Assembly (NCBI RefSeq): GCF_002234595.1
Contig: NZ_NMUL01000049.1
Span: 80,299 to 144,298 of the forward strand
Direction of reading: 5' to 3'
Source: Amycolatopsis vastitatis
GTDB taxonomy: Bacteria > Actinomycetota > Actinomycetes > Mycobacteriales > Pseudonocardiaceae
Length of the DNA stretch: 64,000 nt
Shown here: piece after piece, positions 53,338 to 60,331 of the stretch
How the letters are laid out: the number at the start of each line of letters is the position of its first letter
Numbering within the stretch: position 1 is the stretch's first letter
Notes under the pieces: model-generated
Told to the model about the DNA's origin: nothing
What the model saw: only the letters and a program-made list of their open reading frames with translations
Database searches by the model: none
Made by a program: the position numbers and the translations under genes

Positions 53338-53361
53338 GTTTGCCCGCCGTCGTTTGGGTAC
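53338..53361 (+). promoter_or_regulatory. Sigma-B-type promoter for the first CheB gene
   Basis: GTTT (53338-53341), a 14-bp spacer and GGGTAC (53356-53361). It is 22 bp upstream of the ATG, so the 5' leader is very short. The inverted duplicate ends 57 bp before it. Confidence 0.55.
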
Positions 53362-53382
53362 TCCCATCGGGAGGAGGCTCCC

Positions 53383-54363
53383 ATGACAGTCCGGCCGCGT
53401 GACGTGGTCGTCGCCGGTGCTTCGGCCGGCGGTGTCGAAGCCCTGCGGGCCATGGTCGCCCAGCTGCCCCACGACCTTCCGGCCGCCGTCCTCGTCGCGC
53501 TGCACATGCCGTCCGGAGGCACGAGCGCCCTGCCCGCGATCCTCGACCGTGCGGGCCCCCTGCCGGCCCAGGCCGCGCGCAACGGCGAACCGCTGGAACA
53601 CGGGCGCGTCTACGTCGCCCGGCCGGACCACCATCTGCTGGTGTCCGACGGTACCGTCGCCCTCTCCCACGGGCCCACCGAGAACGGGCACCGCCCCGCG
53701 ATCAACGCCTTGTTCCGCTCGGCGGCGGTCGCGAGGGGTGCGGCGGTGACAGGCGTGCTGCTCAGCGGGGTGCTCGACGACGGGGTGGCGGGGTTGCAGG
53801 CGATCGCCGGACGGGGCGGCCGGGTGGTGATCCAGGACCCCCGGGATGCCCTGTACCCGAGCATGCCGGAACACGCGCTGCAGGCACTGACCCCCGACCA
53901 CGTGGTGGCGGCGGCCGGGATCGGCGAGGTGCTCGCCAAGCTCACTCTCGAGCAGGCCGAGACGGCTTCCGAGCCCGCGCCGGAGTCGCTGCGGTGGGAG
54001 AACGAGATCGCGAGCGCGCGACGCTTCGGAGAGGGGATGAGTCCCTTGGGCGGCCCCTCGGAGTTCGCGTGCCCGGACTGCCACGGCGTGCTCGCCGACA
54101 TCGACCACGGCGTCCGCTACCGCTGCCGGGTCGGGCACGCCTGGACGGCCGAAGCGCTGGTCGCCGCCCAAGGGGACGCCGTCGAGCACGCCCTGTGGAC
54201 CGGCATGCGCGCCCTCGAGGAAAAGGCCTCACTGTGCCGCCGGCTGGCCGCGCTGGCCTGGGAACGCCGCAGCGACCAGATCGCCGAGCGGTACGAGGCC
54301 CAGGCGCGCGAGACGATCGAGGCCGCCGAGGTACTCAGGCGCCAGGTGCTCGATCGCGGCTGA
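53383..54363 (+). CDS. CheB-type methylesterase domain protein, copy 1
   Basis: A 326-residue CheB-like protein without an N-terminal receiver domain. Catalytic features: Ser in VVAGASAGGVEALRAMVAQL, His in ALHMPSGG and Asp in LLSGVLDDGVAGLQAI. The C-terminal third has a zinc-ribbon-like FACPDCHGVL and YRCRVGHAWTAEAL, plus a helix. GGGAGGAGG precedes the ATG. No chemoreceptor or flagellar gene is in the window, so it probably acts on a non-chemotactic sensor. It resembles the second copy at 58569. Confidence 0.88.
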   Translation: MTVRPRDVVVAGASAGGVEALRAMVAQLPHDLPAAVLVALHMPSGGTSALPAILDRAGPLPAQAARNGEPLEHGRVYVARPDHHLLVSDGTVALSHGPTENGHRPAINALFRSAAVARGAAVTGVLLSGVLDDGVAGLQAIAGRGGRVVIQDPRDALYPSMPEHALQALTPDHVVAAAGIGEVLAKLTLEQAETASEPAPESLRWENEIASARRFGEGMSPLGGPSEFACPDCHGVLADIDHGVRYRCRVGHAWTAEALVAAQGDAVEHALWTGMRALEEKASLCRRLAALAWERRSDQIAERYEAQARETIEAAEVLRRQVLDRG

Positions 54364-54430
54364 GGGCGCCGCGTACCGCCGGCCGACCGCAGGAACCGGA
54401 GGACCCACGACAAGCTCCGCCTTACCGGAT

Positions 54431-54844
54431 TCACCCCGCCGGCGAAGGCGAAAAGCCTGGTTCCGCCATCGTGAGCCAGTCCTCGGCCGCCGCGAGGTCG
54501 GGGTGCAGCGGCACCAGGTGGCCGAGGCCGAGCGCCGAGATCGGCCGCGCCACGGCGCGCCTGGTGCTGACGACCGCGCAGGGAATGCCCTCCGCCCGGG
54601 CGTGGCTGTGGGTGTCCAGCAGGACCCGGACGATCCCGGCCGAGCAGAAGTCCACCCGGGACAGGTCCACGATCAAAACGTGGGGCCGGAGCAGGATTTC
54701 CTGGGTCAGGCATTCGTGCAGGCGCTGGGCGACCGCGTTGTCGAGCTCACCGGTCGCGGCGACGACCGCGCGCTCGCGGGTGGTGGTCACGGTCAGCGTC
54801 ACCGTGGCCGGAGGACGCTGCGCGGGAAACTTTCCGGTGGACAT
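54431..54844 (-). CDS. STAS-domain anti-anti-sigma-like protein
   Basis: A 137-residue STAS protein: ATVTLTVTTTRERAVVAATG then GELDNAVAQRLHE, with the region IVDLSRVDFCSAGIVRVLLD holding the phosphorylation-site loop. GGAGG precedes the ATG. These act as switches bound by HATPase anti-sigma proteins. It is the last gene of the minus-strand series that begins with CheB copy 2. It lies tail-to-tail with CheB copy 1. Confidence 0.85.
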   Translation of the reverse strand: MSTGKFPAQRPPATVTLTVTTTRERAVVAATGELDNAVAQRLHECLTQEILLRPHVLIVDLSRVDFCSAGIVRVLLDTHSHARAEGIPCAVVSTRRAVARPISALGLGHLVPLHPDLAAAEDWLTMAEPGFSPSPAG

Positions 54845-55019
54845 GACCGTCGGCCTCCTCCTATGGCGACGAAGGCAGACGCCGGCGGGGTCACCGGACA
54901 GTGCCTGTTTTCCGCCGGGCCGGAGCTCGGCGGGCTGAAGGCGGCTGGCGAGCTGAACCGCCTTTTCCGACCGTACTCGTCCCACCCTGACACGGTCGAG
55001 AAGGGCACGCCTCACCCTT

Positions 55020-55802
55020 TCAGGGGGATCGCGGTCCTTCTCCGGAACCGGCCGTGGTGATTCCGCGGACGTCCTGGGAAACGCGCAGGGTGGCCCAGAC
55101 GACCTTTCCGCCGCCCCACGATCCGCTACAGCCCCAGACGCGGGCCAACCGGGCCACGAGCATGAGGCCGAGACCGGGTCCTGTCGCCGTCTGCCGCTCG
55201 CGCAGTTCGGCAGGGCGGGGGTCGTCGTCGGAGACGGCGATCGTGCAGATACCGCGGCGGAGGTCGATGCGGACTTCGGGGTGGGAGCGGGTGTACCGCA
55301 GCGTGTTCTCCACGAACTCGGTCACGACGATGCGCGCGTCGTCGACGAGTTCCGGGATGGCCCACGCCTGGCACACTTCGGTGACGAACCGGCGGGCGAG
55401 GGCCGCGGTCGTGTCGGCGCGCGGGAACTCCCGGACCGCTCGCCGGCGCACCGGGTCGCCGAACTCTCGCTCGGCTTCGGCCGCGTCCCGGTGCACCCGT
55501 GCGTAGCGCGCTACCGGCGAACGCCGGAGCAGTGCGGCCTGGTCCGGTCGCCGGGTGACGAGCGCGAACGGGATTCCCGGCCAGTCGCCCAGCCGCATGG
55601 CCACGAGTGCGAAGACACTGAGCTGCGCGTCGCCGGCGAAACCGAGCCCGGAGACGTCGGCGATCAGGCCGTCGGGCGCCACGGTGGCGGCCTTGAGCAG
55701 GCCGTCGCGCACGGTCGGGTGAGATCGCAGGTCGAGGATGCCGGTCAGGGTGAGCACCGTCGAGCGTGACCGCTGGGTGAGTTCCAGGTGGACTTCAGCC
55801 AT
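55020..55802 (-). CDS. STAS-HATPase fusion regulator, copy 1
   Basis: A 260-residue protein with an N-terminal STAS-like domain (to about 115) and a C-terminal RsbW/SpoIIAB-type HATPase (EFVENTLRYTRSHPEVRIDL; GLGLMLVARLARVWGC). Anti-sigma kinases and their antagonists are usually separate proteins, so this fusion is unusual. In the STAS loop the expected DSSG reads GDAQL, so a phosphorylatable Ser or Thr seems lost. Start ATG at 55802 with GAGGG nearby. It is paralogous to 57820-58554, including the WGGGKVVW ending. Confidence 0.85.
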   Translation of the reverse strand: MAEVHLELTQRSRSTVLTLTGILDLRSHPTVRDGLLKAATVAPDGLIADVSGLGFAGDAQLSVFALVAMRLGDWPGIPFALVTRRPDQAALLRRSPVARYARVHRDAAEAEREFGDPVRRRAVREFPRADTTAALARRFVTEVCQAWAIPELVDDARIVVTEFVENTLRYTRSHPEVRIDLRRGICTIAVSDDDPRPAELRERQTATGPGLGLMLVARLARVWGCSGSWGGGKVVWATLRVSQDVRGITTAGSGEGPRSP

Positions 55803-55939
55803 GACCCTCGCCTTTCCGCAGCCGCAGGACACGGCCGTAGCGTTACGCCAGGGGAGTGGCACGTCGTCTGACTGGTTCAGGGTAACCCGTCCTGGCCGAT
55901 ATATGCCTGGAGTGCCCCGGCCGTTCACGCGTGCCGGGC

Positions 55940-57793
55940 TCAGGGCGTCTGCGGCGTCTCCTCCATGAGCAGGAGGGCGCCCTGGCTCTGACCGTTCGCC
56001 GCGCGCAGGGAACTGCACACGAGCCGGACCGTCGCGGTCCGGCCCCGCCGGTTGATCGCGTTCAGGCTCAGCTCGGTGTGGAAGCCGGGCTCGGCGAGCG
56101 CATCCCGCACCGCCGGCCGCAGCTCCGCGAGCTGCAGCCCGATGTCGAGGTTGAGGAGGTGGGCGCCTTCGGCCTCCTCGCGCCGCACACCCCAGAGATC
56201 CTCCGCGCCGCGGTTCCACGCTTTGATCCGCATTTCGGCGTCGACCACGATGATCCCGGCCTGGATCGAGGTCAGCACGGACTCGAGGAAGTCGTTCAGC
56301 TCGTCGAGCTCGACGCTGCGGTCGCGCAGGGCGTCGTTGATGGTCTGCAGCTCGTCGTTGGTCGACTGCAGCTCCTCGTTCATCGTCTCGAGCTCTTCGT
56401 TGGTGGACTGGAGCTCTTCGTTCGTGGTCTCCAGCTCCTCCACGGTGGACTGGAGTTCCTCGTTGGTGGTCTCCAGCTCCTCATTGGTCGACTGGAGCTC
56501 CTCGTAGGCCGACTCGAGCTGGCGGTTGCTGTGCTCGAGTTCGGTGAGCAGCTGCCGCGCCCAGCTGACGTCGTGGAACACCACCGAGACGCCGAGCAGG
56601 CTCTTGTCCCGGTTCACCAGCGGATTGACGTGGACTTCGTACCACGCGACGTCGCCGGCCCGCCGCCATTCGACGTCCTTGATCCGCAGTGAGCGGCGTT
56701 CGAGCCGGGCCTGCTCGACGTAGGGGCGCAACGCGACCGGCCGGTAGGAGACGTCGAGATCCCACAGGCTGCGGCCGACGTCCCGCTCGGAGAGGCCGAA
56801 GGCGATCTCCGCCTGCTGGTTGACCAGGGCGACGACCTCGTCCGCCGTCACGACCACCTGGGCGACCGGGCTCGCGGAGAAGGCACTCTCGCGGAGCTCT
56901 TCCAGGCCGGACACGTCGATCGGCCGGCGGGTGGGCAGGCCGGGCGTGACGAAGTGGCTGTAGCCGGCGGGCGTGCCGGCGGCCTTGCGGAACAGCCGCC
57001 GCTTGAGGTCGAGGGGTTCGAAGATGCGGGTGTGGCTGAGCAGCATCTCGGCCTTGCCGAGGAACAGCAGGCCCCGGGCGGCCAGCGCGAAGTGGAACCG
57101 TTCGAGGATCTTGGTCTGCGTCTCGGCGTTGAAGTACATCAGCGTGTTGCGGCAGACGAGCAGGTCGATCCGCGAGATCGGGGCGTCCTGCACCAGGTCG
57201 TTGCGGCCGAAGATGACCGACCGGCGCAGGTCCTTGCGGAAGCAGTACCGGCTGCCTTGGAGCTCGAAGTACTCCTCGAGCTTCGCCTCCGGCAGGCCTT
57301 CGACCTCGGCGGCCGTGTAGGCCGCGTGCCGGGCCTGGGCGAGGGCCTCTTCGTCGACGTCGGTGGCGTAGATCTTGACGCGCTGGCGGAACGCCTCGAC
57401 GCCGATCGCGTCGGCGAACGCGATCGCGAGGCTGTAGGCCTCCTGGCCCCCGGCGCAGCCGGCGCTCCACACGCGGATCGGTTCCTCCGGGCTGCGTTCG
57501 GCGAGCAGCGCCGGAATGGCGTGCTCGCGCAGGAACTCCCAGGCCTCCGGGTCGCGGAAGAAACCGGTGACGTTGATCAGGATGGTGTTGAACAGGGCCG
57601 CGAACTCGTCCGCGTTGACCTGCAGCTGGTCGATGTAGTCGACGTAGTTGTCGATGCCGACCTGGTTCATCCGGCGCAGGACCCGCCGGCGCAGGCTGCT
57701 GCGCTTGTAGCCGGTGAAGTCGAAGCCCCTCGACTCCTTGAGGTAGGCGAGCACCGACTCGAACTCGTCGTCTTCCAGGCCGGGATCCGTCAC
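55940..57793 (-). CDS. CheR-type methyltransferase with PAS domains and heptad coiled coil
   Basis: A 617-residue protein. CheR N and SAM-binding domains cover residues 1-270 (VWSAGCAGGQEAYSLAI for SAM; IDLLVCRNTLMYF). A PAS domain follows (about 300-420), then an 8-unit heptad coiled coil (EELQSTN/EELETTN alternation, about 431-486) and a second PAS (about 500-610). This is the layout of CheR-PAS signalling proteins, but without the usual CheB fused upstream or kinase downstream. GTG start at 57793, 26 bp after the previous stop. It likely methylates an unknown receptor or is part of a methylation-coupled sensor. Confidence 0.9.
   Translation of the reverse strand: MTDPGLEDDEFESVLAYLKESRGFDFTGYKRSSLRRRVLRRMNQVGIDNYVDYIDQLQVNADEFAALFNTILINVTGFFRDPEAWEFLREHAIPALLAERSPEEPIRVWSAGCAGGQEAYSLAIAFADAIGVEAFRQRVKIYATDVDEEALAQARHAAYTAAEVEGLPEAKLEEYFELQGSRYCFRKDLRRSVIFGRNDLVQDAPISRIDLLVCRNTLMYFNAETQTKILERFHFALAARGLLFLGKAEMLLSHTRIFEPLDLKRRLFRKAAGTPAGYSHFVTPGLPTRRPIDVSGLEELRESAFSASPVAQVVVTADEVVALVNQQAEIAFGLSERDVGRSLWDLDVSYRPVALRPYVEQARLERRSLRIKDVEWRRAGDVAWYEVHVNPLVNRDKSLLGVSVVFHDVSWARQLLTELEHSNRQLESAYEELQSTNEELETTNEELQSTVEELETTNEELQSTNEELETMNEELQSTNDELQTINDALRDRSVELDELNDFLESVLTSIQAGIIVVDAEMRIKAWNRGAEDLWGVRREEAEGAHLLNLDIGLQLAELRPAVRDALAEPGFHTELSLNAINRRGRTATVRLVCSSLRAANGQSQGALLLMEETPQTP
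56336..56503 (-). repeat. Eight tandem 21-bp repeats coding for a heptad coiled coil
   Basis: Eight consecutive units of 7 residues alternate EELQSTN and EELETTN-like sequences, the last being DELQTIN. They lie between the two PAS domains of the CheR protein and would form a signalling helix. The unit count is a natural site of length variation. Confidence 0.85.
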
Positions 57794-57819
57794 GCCCCGA
57801 CACGCTACCCGGCGTCGCG

Positions 57820-58554
57820 TCACCCGGCGTGCCGGGCCAGCACGGCCCACACGACCTTCCCACCGCCCCACGACCGGCTGCAGCCCCAGGTTCGCGCGGT
57901 CTGCGCGACCAGCCGCAGCCCGAGGCCCGGTTCGGCTACGCCGAGGCGTTCGAGCAGTACGGCCGGCCGTGGGTCGTCGTCGCTCACCGCCACGCTGAAC
58001 ACGCCGCGGCGCAGCTCCAGCCGCAGCCGCGGGGAGGACCCGGTGTGCCGGACGGCGTTCTCGACCAGCTCCGTCACGACCAGCTGGGCGTCCTCGACGT
58101 ATCCGGGCACCGCCCACTCCGCGCAGACCTCGCCGACGAACCGTCGCGCCACCCCCGAGGCGAGCGGCGACGGGGCCAGTTGCCGCACGGCCCGCCGCCG
58201 CGGCGCCCGGTCGCGCGCTTCTTCGGCAGCGGCCACGTCGGGGTGCACGGCGACGAACCGGTCGATCACCTGCTCCTTCAACCCGGCCCGGTGGTCGGCG
58301 CGATCGGAAACCAGCGAGAAGGAGACACCCGGCCAGTCGCTGATCCGCATGGCGATCGTGGAGAACACGCTCAGCAGCTTGGCGTCCTCGACGTCGAGAC
58401 CGCGGATGTCGGCGATCAGGCATCCGGGAGCGTCCGTGGCGAACTTCAACACGCCGTCCCGCAGCCGGGGGTACGTCGCCAGCGTCAGTGCGCCGGTCGC
58501 GGTCACCACGGTCGACGTGGCCCGGAACTCCGGGGCAAGCCGCACACCGGTCAT
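57820..58554 (-). CDS. STAS-HATPase fusion regulator, copy 2
   Basis: A 244-residue paralogue of the 55020 protein. STAS-like N-terminus (STVVTATGALTLATYPRLRD), a loop GLDVEDAKLLSVFST lacking the canonical Ser/Thr pair, and a HATPase with ELVENAVRHTGSSPRLRLEL and GLGLRLVAQTARTWGC. It is 14 bp after CheB copy 2 and 26 bp before CheR, so it is in the same operon and probably a partner-switching element read by the methylation enzymes. Confidence 0.87.
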   Translation of the reverse strand: MTGVRLAPEFRATSTVVTATGALTLATYPRLRDGVLKFATDAPGCLIADIRGLDVEDAKLLSVFSTIAMRISDWPGVSFSLVSDRADHRAGLKEQVIDRFVAVHPDVAAAEEARDRAPRRRAVRQLAPSPLASGVARRFVGEVCAEWAVPGYVEDAQLVVTELVENAVRHTGSSPRLRLELRRGVFSVAVSDDDPRPAVLLERLGVAEPGLGLRLVAQTARTWGCSRSWGGGKVVWAVLARHAG

Positions 58555-58568
58555 GGCTTTGCCTCTGC

Positions 58569-59555
58569 TTAGGGATCGAGCGACAACAGGAACCGGCGAA
58601 GTGTCTCAGCGGCGGTCACGCACTCTCGCGCGGTGTCGGCGTAGCGGCGGACGATGTGGGCGTGCCCGCGGGCTTCGGCGTCGCGCTTCATCCGCCCGGC
58701 GATCTCTCCCTTTTCTTCGAGCGAGCGCAACGCCGTCCACAGGGCTCGTTCGAACTCGGTGCCACGCGCCGCGAGCAGGGCTTCGGCCGTCCAGGCGTGG
58801 CCGACGCGGCAGCGGTAGTGCCCCGGCTCGTCGCCGCTTTCGAGAAGGGGTCCGTGGCAGTCCGGGCAGGTGTAGCCCGAGGCCGGCGCGGCCTTCGCCG
58901 ACGGGCTCCGCTGGACCCCGTCCCGCGCGATCCGGTCCTCGAGGAGCAGAGCCGGTGAGGGCGGCGGTAACGGAACCGGTTCCACCCGCTGTCGCACGAG
59001 CTGGTCGATGACCTTGCCGAGCACCTCGGCCGGGTACACGTGCCCGGTCGGGACACGGGCCAGCGCGCTTTCCGGCATGCCCGGATAAAGCGCGTCCGCC
59101 GGATCCTGCACGACGGCGAGGCCACCGCGTTCGACGACCGTGCAGAGGCCGCCGGCCCCGTCGTGGAGCGTGCCCGACAGCACCACGCCGATCACCCGCG
59201 GCCCGGCCGCGAGCGCGGCCGAGCGGAAGGTGACGTTGACCGCCGGGCGGTGTCCGTTTTCCGTCGGGCCGCGGGTCAAGGCCAGTGTGTCGCCGTCGAG
59301 CAGCACGTGGTGGTCGGGCGGCGCCACATGGATGACGCCGGGGGTCAGCGACGCGCCGTCCGTGGCCGGGACCGCGCGCAGCAGGCCCGCCCGGCCGAGG
59401 ATCTGCGGCAGGGCGGTGGGGGCGGCCGGGGCCAGGTGCAGCACCACCAGGACGGCGGCGGGGAAGTCGGCGGGCAGCCGCCGGACCACCCCGCGCAGGG
59501 CTTCCACCCCGCCCGCGGAGGCGCCGATCACCACCACGTCACGCTGGAAGGTCAC
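58569..59555 (-). CDS. CheB-type methylesterase domain protein, copy 2
   Basis: A 328-residue CheB-like protein, again without a receiver domain. Ser in VVIGASAGGVEALRGVVRRL, His in LVVLHLAPAAPTALPQIL, Asp in VLSGTLHDGAGGL; C-terminal zinc-ribbon-like region YTCPDCHGPL...YRCRVGHAWTAEALL. First gene of the CheB/STAS-HATPase/CheR series. AGGAGG lies just upstream of the ATG. It is a clear paralogue of copy 1 (53383) but divergent, so the two may serve different receptors. Confidence 0.88.
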   Translation of the reverse strand: MTFQRDVVVIGASAGGVEALRGVVRRLPADFPAAVLVVLHLAPAAPTALPQILGRAGLLRAVPATDGASLTPGVIHVAPPDHHVLLDGDTLALTRGPTENGHRPAVNVTFRSAALAAGPRVIGVVLSGTLHDGAGGLCTVVERGGLAVVQDPADALYPGMPESALARVPTGHVYPAEVLGKVIDQLVRQRVEPVPLPPPSPALLLEDRIARDGVQRSPSAKAAPASGYTCPDCHGPLLESGDEPGHYRCRVGHAWTAEALLAARGTEFERALWTALRSLEEKGEIAGRMKRDAEARGHAHIVRRYADTARECVTAAETLRRFLLSLDP

Positions 59556-59767
59556 GGCTCACCTCCTGGGCCCGTTCTCTCACGGTAGTCGTGTCGTCCC
59601 GGTTCGGGGTAACCGCTCCGGCGACGCTTCGTACCAACGCCCCTTTCAGGGCGCCTGTGCCCAGGGCCGCCGCACTGGGTGAGGTGCCCAGGGCACCGCC
59701 GCACGCCTCGGTGCTTGGCAGGCCGGCTCAGCAGCCCTCGGAGCAGTGGGAAATCATCTCCGTGATC

Positions 59768-60295
59768 TCAGCAGCCACCGATGTAGGGCGTGACGTACCA
59801 GAGCGCGGGGTTCGCCCCATCGAATATGGTCACCTCGGCCTGCATGTGGTAATTGCACTCGTAGAGTTGGTTGCTGTAGGCCACGGTCGGCGCATCCCAC
59901 AATTGGCTCGCGCAGCCATTGCCTGAGTGATCTCCGCAGGACTGGTTGTCTTCCTGCCTGTGTACCCACACCGCAAAGCGGAAACCGGAACGGCTCGGAA
60001 GGAACCTGCCCCAGTTGGTCAAGCAGGTTTCGGACCACCTCAGCTCGAGCGTGCCGTATGGCGTCCGGACGGTGGCCCCGTCCGCGGTGACGGCACTGCC
60101 CGAGCACCCCGCGGCGGCCGGATCGAGGCCGTCGCCCGGCTGGTTCAGGCTCATGGTCGTGGCCGACGACGAGGCCGGGGAAATCGCCGCCACCGCGTCG
60201 AGCGCCGACGCCGAACCGGCGGACAGTGTTCCGGCAGCCAGGGCCGTAACCCGACCACGGCCATTTTCAGTGCGACGCGCATTCCTTCTCCTCAC
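59768..60295 (-). CDS. DUF2690-like secreted protein with a frameshifted signal peptide
   Basis: The open frame from a GTG at 60295 gives 175 residues with four or more cysteines (AAGCSG, SETCLTNWGRF, QSCGDHSGNGCAS, LYECNYHMQ), like DUF2690 proteins. A perfect ribosome site (AGGAGAAGGA) instead serves an ATG at 60283, which begins a signal peptide MRVALKMAVVG and then leaves frame. A single extra G in the GGG at about 60250 would join it to VTALAAGTLSAGSASA. So the gene carries a 1-nt deletion in its signal sequence, or a sequencing error. The mature part appears intact. Confidence 0.6.
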   Translation of the reverse strand: MRRRNARRTENGRGRVTALAAGTLSAGSASALDAVAAISPASSSATTMSLNQPGDGLDPAAAGCSGSAVTADGATVRTPYGTLELRWSETCLTNWGRFLPSRSGFRFAVWVHRQEDNQSCGDHSGNGCASQLWDAPTVAYSNQLYECNYHMQAEVTIFDGANPALWYVTPYIGGC

Positions 60296-60331
60296 ATCTT
60301 CGTGATCTCGGTCGTCACGATGGAAACACGA

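Noticed and set aside
53383..59555. Motility/chemotaxis cluster
   Set aside because: CheB and CheR are present but CheA, CheW, CheY, receptors and flagellar genes are absent in the window.
59590..59760. Possible sigma-B-type promoter ahead of CheB copy 2
   Set aside because: A GGTTACCCCGAACCGGGA stretch exists on the minus strand but spacing does not fit the consensus.
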